From Formosa haliotis (GTDB lineage: Bacteria; Bacteroidota; Bacteroidia; Flavobacteriales; Flavobacteriaceae), in assembly GCF_001685485.1 (NCBI RefSeq), contig NZ_BDEL01000001.1, positions 4,127,501 to 4,191,500 on the forward strand: 64,000 bases of DNA, given 5' to 3'. Below are positions 1 to 9,800 of this stretch, piece after piece (the stretch's first letter is position 1; each line of letters opens with the position of its first letter). A program made the translations under genes and the position numbers. The notes beneath the pieces were generated by a model that ran no database searches, was not told the origin of the DNA, and saw only the letters and a list, made by a program, of their open reading frames with translations.

Positions 1-1350
1 AATTAACTGTACTGTTGCGAAAGATAATGGAACAAGGGTTCTGCTATCTCTAACTGTACCTTTAATAAGTTGAGAACAGATTTCGAATGAATAGATATCG
101 TCGCTTCCCATTCCGCCTTCACGGTTAGAAGATAAATACCCACGGCCATTTTTTGCATCTATATTGAAAGCAAAATCATCGAAACCACTGTTAAAAGGAG
201 CTCCTAAATTTTCAACCTTTGTACCTCCTTTAAGGACATCTGATTTAAAAATATCTAAGAATCCTAAGTTTACATAACTGTCTGATGAAAAGTATAAGGT
301 GTTATCCTCATCAACAAAAGGAAACATTTCTTTTCCTTCAGTGTTAACCGCAGCACCTAAATTAACAGGAAAACCATAATTGTCTTCTCCTAAAATGGCT
401 ACTTTCCAAATATCTGTTTGACCAAATCCACCTTCTCTATCTGAAGTAAAGTATAACGTTTTGTTATCTGGACTTAAAGCAGGGTGACCAGTAGAGTATA
501 CACGGTCGTTAATAGATAATTCTTTAACATCTTGCCAAGTACTATCTATATACGTTGCTTTATAGATTTTTAAGTGAGAAGTTCCTTCTCGGTCTGCTTT
601 TAATTTTTTGTTTTTACTTACGTTATCTCTAGTAAAATACATGGTTTTACCGTCGTTGGTAATAGCAACACTAGCTTCATGATATTTAGTATTGATATCG
701 GACCCTTTAATATAGTTAGGGTAGCTATAGTTTAATGCATCTTCACCATCTGTAGCTTCAGAAATTTGAGACTGGTAGATGTCTAGGAAAGGTTCATTGT
801 TCCATACATATAATTCGTCTCTATTCTTTTTAGAAGTAGAAGCAAAGTAAAAGGTTCCATCGTATTCAACCCCACCAAAATCTGAATTTTTAGTGTTTAT
901 TGGTAAATTTACTAATTCAACATAAACCCCTTCGGTACTTTTAAGTTTTTCATATAAAGCTACATTTGTAAAATCGGTTCCTTTGATTCGATCTTCATCT
1001 TTCTGAACTTCATTAAACTTTTCTAAGTATACCACAGCTTCATCGTACTGACCAAGACTTCTTAATGACTGAGCATATTTATAATAGTAAATAGGATCTA
1101 TATCCTCGTATTTATTTACAGCTACTTCATACCATTGAGCAGCTTTTTCTGAATTTGAGTTGTTGTAGTAACAATCTCCTAATCGCGTTAATACGTGGGC
1201 GCTACTGTCTCCTTTTTTTACAGCTTCTTGATATAAATCACTTGCTTTAACATAAGCGTAATTTTTGAAGAATTTGTCGGCTACCTTTTTTTGAGCAAAG
1301 ATAAAAGTACTCGAGAGCGCTAGTATTGTTAATATAATTTTTGTCTTCAT
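1..1350 (-). CDS. TPR/PD40 OmpA-family protein, 3' part outside window
   Basis: This gene is cut by the left window edge: 450 codons are visible from the ATG at 1350 and the frame is still open at base 1. It begins with a signal peptide (MKTKIILTILALSSTFIFAQ). TPR-like helices follow (about residues 25-110, with tandem Tyr/Ala helices), then PD40/WD40-like propeller blades with the repeated pattern ALSPDNKTLYFTSDREGGFG, at about residues 160-420. The last visible residues (IKGTVRDSRTLVPLSFATV) look like the start of a carboxypeptidase-regulatory-like domain. Flavobacterial proteins with this architecture usually end in an OmpA peptidoglycan-binding domain, which would lie outside the window. 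It sits 11 bases after the PorP/SprF gene in an apparent operon, so a periplasmic or outer-membrane partner of T9SS surface-protein export is likely. The specific role is inferred from context. Confidence 0.85.
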   Translation of the reverse strand, partial: MKTKIILTILALSSTFIFAQKKVADKFFKNYAYVKASDLYQEAVKKGDSSAHVLTRLGDCYYNNSNSEKAAQWYEVAVNKYEDIDPIYYYKYAQSLRSLGQYDEAVVYLEKFNEVQKDEDRIKGTDFTNVALYEKLKSTEGVYVELVNLPINTKNSDFGGVEYDGTFYFASTSKKNRDELYVWNNEPFLDIYQSQISEATDGEDALNYSYPNYIKGSDINTKYHEASVAITNDGKTMYFTRDNVSKNKKLKADREGTSHLKIYKATYIDSTWQDVKELSINDRVYSTGHPALSPDNKTLYFTSDREGGFGQTDIWKVAILGEDNYGFPVNLGAAVNTEGKEMFPFVDEDNTLYFSSDSYVNLGFLDIFKSDVLKGGTKVENLGAPFNSGFDDFAFNIDAKNGRGYLSSNREGGMGSDDIYSFEICSQLIKGTVRDSRTLVPLSFATVQLI

Positions 1351-1361
1351 AGTGGTAGTCT

Positions 1362-2330
1362 TTAGAAATATCTAGGGGATTTAATACGTCTTTCTTTAAA
1401 TAATTCGAACATTAACATGATTTCGTGGGTTCCGCTTTGGTAGTGTCTTATTTCAGAATTCACTGGGAATTCATAAGTGTAACCAATTCGTATTTGTTTA
1501 GAAACTTGGAAATCAACCAAAGCTCCAATTGCATTTGTTCCTCTAAATCCATAATCAATAGTTCCATCTTGTAGGTCTCTATCATCTACACCTGGATTAT
1601 GTCTATAACCAGCACCTAACCATAATTTTTCGTAAAATAAGAAATTAGCAGTTAAGTCGTAAGATAAAGGTGCTCCATTTGTCGCTTTTACAAGGAACGA
1701 TGGTTTAAACTTAGTGTAGTCTCCAAGGTTAAATACAAATCCACCTGTAAAATAATAACTAACACGTTCTAACGCTTCGTACTCATCTGTAGCGTAATCG
1801 GTATTTAGAATACGAGGTGCCGATAAACCTAAATACCATCTGGTAGAGTGCCAGTATACACCAGCACCAAAGTTAGGCGACCAACGATCTTCTATACCAT
1901 AAATAACAGGGTCGTTAGGGTTGTCTAATCTAAAACCTTGATCTAAGCTATATTGGGTAAAACCAGCATTAAGACCAAAGGCTAATTTAGAGTTTTCTCC
2001 TGTTTTAATAGTATATGAAAAACTTCCATATAAATAATTAAAGTTTTCAGGACCAAGTTCATCATGGATATAAGATCCTCCAATCCCGATTTTCTCGTTA
2101 TTAAGAGGTGAGTGTATAGATAGTGTTTCTGTGTTTGGTGCACCATCTATACCTACCCATTGGCTTCTGTGTAATCCAACTACACTTAATGTACCTCTAC
2201 TTCCTGTATATGCAGGGTTAATAGATATGGTATTATACATATATTGGGTGAACTGAGGCAATTGTTGTGCCATCCCGACCGTACAACTCAATAATGCAAT
2301 AGCTACTATGTGATATTTTAAAATTTTCAT
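1362..2330 (-). CDS. PorP/SprF family type IX secretion membrane protein
   Basis: This 322-residue protein has a signal peptide ending near GMAQQ and the family's opening motif LPQFTQYMYNTISINPAYTG. An even beta-barrel pattern of alternating aromatic and small residues follows, ending in ELFKERRIKSPRYF. PorP/SprF proteins are outer-membrane barrels of the type IX secretion/gliding apparatus. Paralogues are usually encoded next to one giant protein carrying a type B (CHU_C) sorting domain and are thought to attach or export that substrate. That is the arrangement here: the giant gene ends 10 bases upstream and the OmpA/PD40 gene starts 11 bases downstream. Family assignment is secure. Being the dedicated partner of the giant neighbour is inference. 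It is one of many possible paralogues, so no sprF symbol is assigned. Confidence 0.92.
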   Translation of the reverse strand: MKILKYHIVAIALLSCTVGMAQQLPQFTQYMYNTISINPAYTGSRGTLSVVGLHRSQWVGIDGAPNTETLSIHSPLNNEKIGIGGSYIHDELGPENFNYLYGSFSYTIKTGENSKLAFGLNAGFTQYSLDQGFRLDNPNDPVIYGIEDRWSPNFGAGVYWHSTRWYLGLSAPRILNTDYATDEYEALERVSYYFTGGFVFNLGDYTKFKPSFLVKATNGAPLSYDLTANFLFYEKLWLGAGYRHNPGVDDRDLQDGTIDYGFRGTNAIGALVDFQVSKQIRIGYTYEFPVNSEIRHYQSGTHEIMLMFELFKERRIKSPRYF

Positions 2331-2340
2331 AGGTTATTTT

Positions 2341-5300
2341 TTATTTGGTTCCTAAGTAAATTGGACCTGTCAGTGGTTTCAATCCGCTATTTTTTAATGT
2401 TACTATGTAATAATATGTTCCTGTTGGTAAGTGATTAGAATTACCAAATGCACTTGAATCGTTTTGACCACTCCAGTTGTTTTGGTAATTAAGTGATTTA
2501 TAAACTAAAGCACCCCATCTGTTATAAATTTCAACCTCTATAACAAATCCACATCTGTCTATACCTGTTACAGTGAAGAACTCATTCCATTGGTCACCAT
2601 TTGGTGTAATCGATGTTGAAATGATAGGATCACAAGTAGGAGGAACACAATCTTCATTAATATCTAAAGTTACAGTTGTTTGATTTTGACATCCTGAGTC
2701 TTCAGTAAAGGTAAATACATATGTTCCAACTTCTGAGTCGATAGGATCGAATATGCTACCATTAAGGGTTGCATCTCCAGAATCTACTACCCAAGTACCA
2801 CTTGAAGTATTATCGGCTAAATAGCTGTTTAAGTCTATTGGACCACCTTCTGTACAAGCACTATCTGAAACTAGAACTGGTTCTTGATGTACATTAACAG
2901 TAATTGTTTGTGTAAATACTGAAGTATTACCACTAGAATCTGATACTGTCCATTCTCTTATTATTAAGTAGTTTTCGTTTGCTGCACCACTAGAGGTATT
3001 CTCTTCTGTATAATCTACAGTTAAATCTGTAGAACAGTTGTCTGCGAATACTAAATCTGGTTTAGCAGGTACGTCTGTACAATTAACTAAAACTTCTGTA
3101 TCTAAGTCGCTAACTAGAGTAGGAGGTGTTGTATCTGCTACTGTAATAATTTGAGATACTTCAGTAGTGTTTCCACAAGCATCAGTAAATGTCCAAGTTC
3201 TTGTAATGATACTACTTGTAGCATCGATATCATTTGTAGTGTCTACACCTGTAGCAGTGATTGACGCTCCACAATTATCGGTTGCAGTTAAATCTATCAT
3301 TGCAGGTACATCGTCTCCACATTCTACCGTTACATCGGCAGGTACAGTTGGAGCAGTAGGAGCAACATCATCTATAACAGTTATTACTTGAGTAGTTGTT
3401 GTTGAATTTCCACTACTATCTGTAAACATCCAAGTACGTGTAATAATTACGTTACAAGCATCGGCATTATCTATAGTTTCAGTTCCTGCATCAGTAATAG
3501 TTCCATCACATGCGTCTGTCGCTGTTAAAGTGTCTAAAGCAGGCACATCATCTATACAAGCATATGTTGTGTCTGCAGGAGCGTTATCTACTACAGGAGC
3601 AGTTTCATCAGTATAAGTAATCGTAGCAGTAGTTGTTACGAAATTACCAGCAGCATCGGTAACAGTGAATGTTACAGTTGTTGCGCCATCTGTGTAATTG
3701 TTAGTCCAAGTAATGTCTGAACAGAAATCAATGGCAGTAGCACCTCCGTTATTCGCTAACCATGCATTAATAATATCAGTTGGATCTTCGTTACATTCAA
3801 TTACTAAATTTTGAGCAGGTGTGTCAATAACCGGAGCCGTTTGGTCTGTATAAGTAATCGTAGCCGTAGTAGTTACAAAGTTACCATTAGCATCTGTAGC
3901 AGTAAATGTTACAGAGGTAGCACTAAATGTGAAGTTATTAGTCCAAGTAATGTCTGAACAGAAATCCGTAGCAGTAGCACCACCGTTATTCGCTAACCAA
4001 GCATTAATAGCATCAGTTGGATCTTCGTTACATTCAACTACTAAATTTTGAGCAGGAGTGTCAATTACCGGAGCCATTGTGTCTGTATAAGTAATCGTAG
4101 CAGTAGTTGTTACGAAGTTACCATTAGCATCTGTAGCAGTAAATGTTACAGAAGTAGCACCAGTAGTGAAGTTATTAGTCCAAGTAATGTCTGAACAGAA
4201 ATCTGTAGCAGTAGCACCACCGTTATTCGCTAACCAAGCATTAATAACATCGGTAGGATCCTCGTTACATTCAACTACTAAATTTTGAGCAGGAGTGTCA
4301 ATAACCGGAGCCATTGTGTCTGTATAAGTAATCGTCGCCGTCGTCGTTACAAAGTTACCATTAGCATCTGTAGCAGTAAATGTTACAGAAGTAGCACCAG
4401 TAGTGAAATTGTTAGTCCAAGTAATGTCTGAACAGAAATCAGTAGCAGTAGCACCACCGTTATTCGCTAACCATGCATTAATAATATCAGTTGGATCTTC
4501 GTTACATTCAATTACTAAATTTTGAGCTGGTGTGTCAATAACAGGAGCCGTTTGGTCTGTATAAGTAATCGTAGCCGTAGTAGTTACAAAGTTACCATTA
4601 GCATCTGTAGCAGTAAATGTTACAGAGGTAGCACCAAATGTGAAGTTATTAGTCCAAGTAATGTCTGAACAGAAATCCGTAGCAGTAGCACCGCCGTTAT
4701 TCGCTAACCAAGCATTGATAACATCGGTAGGGTCTTCGTTACATTCAACTACTAAATTTTGAGCAGGAGTGTCAATAACCGGAGCCATTGTGTCTGTATA
4801 AGTAATCGTAGCCGTAGTAGTTACGAAGTTACCATTAGCGTCTGTGGCAGTAAATGTTACAGAAGTAGCACCAGGAGTGAAATTGTTAGTCCAAGTAATG
4901 TCTGAACAGAAATCTGTAGCAGTAGCACCACCGTTATTTGTTAACCAAGCATTGATAACATCGGTAGGGTCTTCATTACATTCAACTACTAAATTCTGAG
5001 CTGGTGTGTCAATAATTGGAGCAGTGTCGTCTGTATAAGTAATCGTAGCAGTAGTTGTTACGAAGTTTCCATTAGCGTCTGTAGCAGTAAATGTTACAGA
5101 AGTAGCACCAGTAGTGAAATTGTTTGTCCAAGTAAGGTCTGAACAATTATCAGTTGCAGTAGCACCACCATTATTAGCTAACCATGCATTAATAACATCC
5201 GTAGGATTTTCGTTACATTCAACTACTAAATCTTGAGCAGGTGTTTCAATAATAGGAGCAATATTATCTGTAAGGATAATTGTTGCTGAAGTTGTGCTTA

Positions 5301-8300
5301 CATTTCCACAGGCATCTGATGCTGTAAAAGTAACCGTAACATCTGAAGCATTAACTAAAGAACTAGGATCAAAATCATTACTCCAAGTTACATCAGAACA
5401 TACATCCTGTCCCATTGCACCTCCATTTGTGTTTAACCAAGTTTGAATCTCGGTAATATTTGAATCTCCACATTCCACTGTTATGTCTTGAGCTGCTGTA
5501 GTAATTTCAGGAGCAAGTTCATCTATAATGGTATAAGTAGCTGCTGTATTTACTGAGTTTCCACACGCATCAGTAGCTGTAAAGATTACTTCTACAGCAC
5601 CGTTACAAATGTCTGCAGTTGAATCGTAGTTATTAGTCCAAGTTACATCAGAACAACTGTCATATGCTAATGCATATCCGTTAAGTTCTACCCAAGCATC
5701 GATAGTTGGATTTCTTTGTTCCCCATCGCAAGTAAAAACGATATCTGTAGCTTCTTCGATTAGTATTGGAGCAGTTTCGTCTATAACGTTGATAGTTTGA
5801 GTACCTACACTAACATTACCACAAGCATCTTCGAAAGTCCAAGTACGTGTAATGATAACGTTACAAGCATCTGAATTGTCTGTTACATCTACAGGAGTTG
5901 CTGTTACCATGGCACCACAATTATCTTGAGCAGTTAAGTCGATCATTGCAGGTAATTCATCTGAACAATCAATAGTTACATCTGCAGGAATTGTTGGTAC
6001 AATTGGAGCTTGAGTATCTGCTACTGTAATGGTTTGAGATACTTCTGTAGAATTTCCACTGTTATCTGTGAATAACCAAGTACGAGTAATAATTACATTA
6101 CAAGCATCAGTATCGTTAATAGTTTCTGTACCGTTAGATGTGATTGTTCCAGAACAATCATCTGTAGCAGTTAATGGTTCCATTGGAGGAACATCATCAA
6201 CACATTCTACAGTTAAATCTGCAGGTGCATTATCTACTACAGGAGCAGTAGTATCTTTGTCTACTGTTATGGTTTGTGTCGCTTCAGTTGTGTTTCCACA
6301 ATCATCTGCAAATATCCAAGTTCGTGTAATAATTGTATTTAAAGGGTTTGAATCATCTACTGTTTCAGTTCCTTGAGATGTAATTGTACCCGTACAATTG
6401 TCTGTTGCAGTTAAAGGCTCCATTACAGGAACATCTTCATTACAATCTAGAGTTAAATCAGCAGGAGTAGTATCTACAACAGGTGCTGTTTCATCTTTAA
6501 CAGTTATGGTTTGAGATACATCGGTTGTGTTTCCACTTTGGTCTGAGAATATCCAGTTACGCGTTATGATTATATTACAAGCGTCTGTATCATTAGTAGT
6601 TTCAGTACCGTTAGATGTTATAGTTCCAGAACAGTTATCTGTTGCTGTTAATGTTTGCATTGCAGGTACATCAGTAATACATTGTACTGTTAAATCTGTT
6701 GGTGCTGGACCATCTAAAACGGGAGCAGTTTGATCGTTTACTGTTATTATTTGAGATACTTCAGACGTATTTCCACAAGCATCGGCGAATGTCCAAGTAC
6801 GTGTAATAATAATGTTAGCTGGATCTGAATTATCTTCTGTATCTACACCAGGTACAGTAATCTCACCAGCACAATAGTCTGTTGCTGTAAGATTAATATT
6901 AGCTGGAATATCTTCATAACATTCTACAGTAACATCTGCAGGTACGTTTGTTGGTACTGTTGGAGCAGTCTCATCTATTACCGTAATTGTTGCAGTTGCA
7001 GTTGCAATATTCCCACAATCATCAGATGTAGAGAAAGTAACGGTAGTTGCGTTGTTAACACCACAAGCTTCTAAGGTAAAAGAATCCGGATCAAAATCGT
7101 TAGTCCATGTTACTTGCTCTGAACAAACATCTGTTGCGATAGCACCACCATTAGAAGTTAACCAAGTATTTAAAGTACTTTGCGAATTTTCATTACATTC
7201 TAATACTAAATCTGTTGGTGCAGTGTCTATTGTAGGTGCATTAACATCGATAAGAGTGTATGTGGCAGATTTTGTAACTGAGTTTCCACATGCGTCAGTA
7301 GCTGTAAATTCTACGGTAACCGACTGATTACATGTAAGGGCTTCACCATTATAGTTGTTTGTCCAAGTAATATCAGAACAATTATCTTCAGCTAAAGCAT
7401 ATCCATTAAGCTCTACCCAAGCGTCAATTGTTGGATTTCTTTGCTCTCCATCACATTCATAAACAATATCTTGTGGATCATCGAAGAATATGGGAAGAAC
7501 ATCATCTACCACCATAATATTTTGAGATATCTCTGTAGTGTTACCGCAAGCATCTGCAAATGTCCATGTACGAATTACTGATTGGTTACAGCTATCTGAA
7601 GGTACTACAGTGTCTACACTTGTTGCAGATATGGTGCCTGCGCAATTATCTAATGCTTGTAAAGTAAGAGGGGCAGGAAGATCTGTTAAACAACTAACTG
7701 CTGTATCTGCAGGAGCTTCTGGCGCAACAGGAGCAGTAGTATCTACTACATTTATTGTTTGCGAAACTTCAAAAATATAATCACATGAATCTTTGAAAGA
7801 CCATGTACGTGTTATAATGATATTACATGGATCTGCAGAGTTAATTGTGTCTTGTGGAAGCGAAGTCATAGTATTTCCTGGCGAACAATTATCTGGAGCA
7901 GTTAAAGGCTCTCCGGCAGGAACATCTGTAAGACATTCATAAGTAGCATCTATAGGTGGCACAGGCAATGTGTCATCTTCAAAAGATAAGGTTATGTTAT
8001 AAATTACATATTTGTCCTTAGTTGCTGTATATTGTAAAGATAATTGATCTTGATTTGGAGCAACTGTATCTGGACGAAGACTATCTCCAAAAGGAAGATC
8101 AAATTTATGTAAGTCTAAGCCATATATTGTACCACTAGGAAACCTTTCAGTACCGTCAACAGTTATAGTTGAATTAAAAAAGTTTAAAGAGGTATTTGGA
8201 CCATGTTGTAGACGGTTTAGGTAATTACCTGTTCCTCCAAATTGCGTAGTTAAAGCATCACCATCTAAATCAAGATCTCCTTCTCCAGCCATAATCCCTA

Positions 8301-9108
8301 TTTGGCCTCTTACAACATCGGCAGTATTTAAGTTGCTAATATCTAGGTTGATATATCTACTTGGGACATACCCAGCGTCACCTGGAACATTTTTAAAAGA
8401 ATAACCATCGAAAACACCAATATTACGCACTTTCATAGCTGTGTTTTGGTAAACAATAATCATACTCCAACCTCCATAATAGCCAATCCCAAGGTTTGAT
8501 GTATTGTCTTTACCTTCTACTAAGGCGATATCGGCCACAGTATAACTACCGGTACCGTTATTTTTAACAAAATCTGTAACATCTGCAAATGCGATATACA
8601 TATTATCATATATACTTTCAGGATAGTATATATCGTTATCTGCAGCGGTTATAGTTGTATATGCTGAGTTAGGACCTTTTAAGGAAACTATTCCCTTATT
8701 TAAGGTTTTTGGCCCATTATCGGTTTGTACAACAAAACTTTTATCTGGACCTGGACGACCTGTCCAATATAATCCGGCATAAACAATTTCAGAATTGTTA
8801 GTAACCTGCCCACTTTCATCTAAAAGATTAATGTCTGCAGTCGATGAGTTGATTGTAGTAATATCATTATCTACATCTACATAAAACATGTCTCCAGAAT
8901 CATTACTCTGTCCTGGGGTATCAGGAGCAAGGTTTGTATTACCTATTATAGTAAAATCTCCTTGAACAGTAAAATTAGCCCTTGAGCTAAATGGTACTGC
9001 TGACTGGCCATGGCTATAAAAACTAAAAGCCATTAGCACTAATGCTAACAGCGAATACTGTTTAATGTTTTTATATGCCTTAATTTTCTTAGCGTAAAAT
9101 TTTTTCAT
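2341..9108 (-). CDS. Giant HYR-repeat surface protein with T9SS type B sorting domain
   Basis: This 2255-residue protein starts with a Lys-rich n-region and signal peptide ending near YSHGQS. Residues about 40-370 form a non-repetitive beta-rich head. About 20 HYR/Ig-like modules follow (about 380-2080), each opening with a Thr-Ala-Pro triplet and carrying VECNE or VTVEC and W(T/S)ND/TNN signatures with paired cysteines. Seven adjacent modules are nearly identical (see the 237-bp repeat). The C-terminus (about 2165-2255) has ISTSITPNGDQWNEFFTV and IYNRWGALVYKS, hallmarks of the gliding-associated CHU_C/type B sorting domain. The protein is therefore expected to be exported by T9SS and held at the surface as an adhesin or filament. 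It heads the cassette with the PorP/SprF and OmpA/PD40 genes. The ligand is unknown. The intact frame over 6.7 kb contrasts with the broken genes elsewhere in the window. Confidence 0.9.
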   Translation of the reverse strand: MKKFYAKKIKAYKNIKQYSLLALVLMAFSFYSHGQSAVPFSSRANFTVQGDFTIIGNTNLAPDTPGQSNDSGDMFYVDVDNDITTINSSTADINLLDESGQVTNNSEIVYAGLYWTGRPGPDKSFVVQTDNGPKTLNKGIVSLKGPNSAYTTITAADNDIYYPESIYDNMYIAFADVTDFVKNNGTGSYTVADIALVEGKDNTSNLGIGYYGGWSMIIVYQNTAMKVRNIGVFDGYSFKNVPGDAGYVPSRYINLDISNLNTADVVRGQIGIMAGEGDLDLDGDALTTQFGGTGNYLNRLQHGPNTSLNFFNSTITVDGTERFPSGTIYGLDLHKFDLPFGDSLRPDTVAPNQDQLSLQYTATKDKYVIYNITLSFEDDTLPVPPIDATYECLTDVPAGEPLTAPDNCSPGNTMTSLPQDTINSADPCNIIITRTWSFKDSCDYIFEVSQTINVVDTTAPVAPEAPADTAVSCLTDLPAPLTLQALDNCAGTISATSVDTVVPSDSCNQSVIRTWTFADACGNTTEISQNIMVVDDVLPIFFDDPQDIVYECDGEQRNPTIDAWVELNGYALAEDNCSDITWTNNYNGEALTCNQSVTVEFTATDACGNSVTKSATYTLIDVNAPTIDTAPTDLVLECNENSQSTLNTWLTSNGGAIATDVCSEQVTWTNDFDPDSFTLEACGVNNATTVTFSTSDDCGNIATATATITVIDETAPTVPTNVPADVTVECYEDIPANINLTATDYCAGEITVPGVDTEDNSDPANIIITRTWTFADACGNTSEVSQIITVNDQTAPVLDGPAPTDLTVQCITDVPAMQTLTATDNCSGTITSNGTETTNDTDACNIIITRNWIFSDQSGNTTDVSQTITVKDETAPVVDTTPADLTLDCNEDVPVMEPLTATDNCTGTITSQGTETVDDSNPLNTIITRTWIFADDCGNTTEATQTITVDKDTTAPVVDNAPADLTVECVDDVPPMEPLTATDDCSGTITSNGTETINDTDACNVIITRTWLFTDNSGNSTEVSQTITVADTQAPIVPTIPADVTIDCSDELPAMIDLTAQDNCGAMVTATPVDVTDNSDACNVIITRTWTFEDACGNVSVGTQTINVIDETAPILIEEATDIVFTCDGEQRNPTIDAWVELNGYALAYDSCSDVTWTNNYDSTADICNGAVEVIFTATDACGNSVNTAATYTIIDELAPEITTAAQDITVECGDSNITEIQTWLNTNGGAMGQDVCSDVTWSNDFDPSSLVNASDVTVTFTASDACGNVSTTSATIILTDNIAPIIETPAQDLVVECNENPTDVINAWLANNGGATATDNCSDLTWTNNFTTGATSVTFTATDANGNFVTTTATITYTDDTAPIIDTPAQNLVVECNEDPTDVINAWLTNNGGATATDFCSDITWTNNFTPGATSVTFTATDANGNFVTTTATITYTDTMAPVIDTPAQNLVVECNEDPTDVINAWLANNGGATATDFCSDITWTNNFTFGATSVTFTATDANGNFVTTTATITYTDQTAPVIDTPAQNLVIECNEDPTDIINAWLANNGGATATDFCSDITWTNNFTTGATSVTFTATDANGNFVTTTATITYTDTMAPVIDTPAQNLVVECNEDPTDVINAWLANNGGATATDFCSDITWTNNFTTGATSVTFTATDANGNFVTTTATITYTDTMAPVIDTPAQNLVVECNEDPTDAINAWLANNGGATATDFCSDITWTNNFTFSATSVTFTATDANGNFVTTTATITYTDQTAPVIDTPAQNLVIECNEDPTDIINAWLANNGGATAIDFCSDITWTNNYTDGATTVTFTVTDAAGNFVTTTATITYTDETAPVVDNAPADTTYACIDDVPALDTLTATDACDGTITDAGTETIDNADACNVIITRTWMFTDSSGNSTTTTQVITVIDDVAPTAPTVPADVTVECGDDVPAMIDLTATDNCGASITATGVDTTNDIDATSSIITRTWTFTDACGNTTEVSQIITVADTTPPTLVSDLDTEVLVNCTDVPAKPDLVFADNCSTDLTVDYTEENTSSGAANENYLIIREWTVSDSSGNTSVFTQTITVNVHQEPVLVSDSACTEGGPIDLNSYLADNTSSGTWVVDSGDATLNGSIFDPIDSEVGTYVFTFTEDSGCQNQTTVTLDINEDCVPPTCDPIISTSITPNGDQWNEFFTVTGIDRCGFVIEVEIYNRWGALVYKSLNYQNNWSGQNDSSAFGNSNHLPTGTYYYIVTLKNSGLKPLTGPIYLGTK
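3600..5258 (-). repeat. Seven tandem 237-bp repeats encoding 79-residue HYR modules
   Basis: Seven consecutive copies of a 79-residue module lie inside the giant protein, each containing TPAQNLVVECNEDPTD and ATATITYTD-like ends. The 237-base period was checked from the spacing of the same phrase at 4074 and 4311. Copies differ mostly at silent sites and in a few residues after NNF (TTG, TPG, FGA, FSA), and pairs of non-adjacent copies share variants. This fits recent expansion plus recombination between copies. Boundaries are approximate because the units grade into diverged modules on both sides. Confidence 0.9.
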
Positions 9109-9800
9109 TTCAAAATCGATTAAGTTATCCTAATACTGCCTATGAGGGATTATTAACATTGTAACTATGAGTTATTCTTGGGTCTATTAAAAAATGTAAC
9201 GGGTTGGCAATTGGCATTCTTGTTACATTAAATTCTTTTATGCTCGATAGTTTCTGCTTGAAACTATTTTTTTTATAGATGTAAAAGCTATTTGCTTTTA
9301 GTATATTAACTAAAGCAGTTAAGTGCGGTAATAAATTTGAGGTGTAATGTCTTATCATGTAGCAATTTATTGATTAAAATTTTTCTCTTTTTCTGTTAAA
9401 TATTATCCAATGAATTTCAATAGGTAATGGTTTTACTTTTGGTTAGGAAGTAAAATCATTTGCGAGGGAGTAAAGCGTTTGAGGGAATGCTCTGTAAACT
9501 AGAGCAAAAGGCTTTGTGTATTGAAATTAGACTTGGGATCATATTTATTACAATTTATGATAACAAAAAACGGTAGTTAAAAGGAGTTAAAAAAAAATAA
9601 ATGTTAAAGGACTTATAAATTCGACAAAGTGACCCGAGGATACATATTATCGGTTAATTCGGTAGTTTGTCGAGTATAATTTTCTATACATTTAAATATT
9701 ACTGTATTTACTTACTTCTGTCGTACTTTAGTTACTAGTTAATAATTTGTTTATTAACATATTATGATTAAGATTTTGTTAAATTTTAACTTAAATTTTT
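9109..9800. other. Gene-free divergent intergenic region (692 bp)
   Basis: This stretch separates the minus-strand adhesin cassette from the plus-strand polyphosphate cassette and should hold both promoters. A 72-codon minus-strand reading frame at 9140-9358 has no recognisable features and is not accepted as a gene. An 8-base inverted repeat (TCGACAAA at 9621-9628, TTTGTCGA at 9665-9672) is the only clear structure. No tRNA or riboswitch pattern was recognised. Confidence 0.6.
9621..9672. repeat. Inverted repeat TCGACAAA/TTTGTCGA
   Basis: Perfect 8-base arms at 9621-9628 and 9665-9672 flank 36 bases that themselves contain short CCGA/TCGG complementarity. The element lies about 130 bases upstream of the SixA-like gene. 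It could be an operator or a small structured RNA, or it could be chance. There is no T-tract to make it a standard terminator. Confidence 0.35.

Noticed and set aside
3600..5258. Tandem repeats as a possible CRISPR array or satellite
   Set aside because: The 237-base units are in-frame coding modules without unique spacers.
3167..7780. Several plus-strand frames opposite the giant HYR gene
   Set aside because: They are antisense shadows of the repeated minus-strand coding sequence and repeat with its period.
9140..9358. 72-codon minus-strand frame upstream of the giant adhesin
   Set aside because: No signal, helix or known motif, AT-rich composition as in the surrounding gap, and no plausible start context; more likely chance in the intergenic region.
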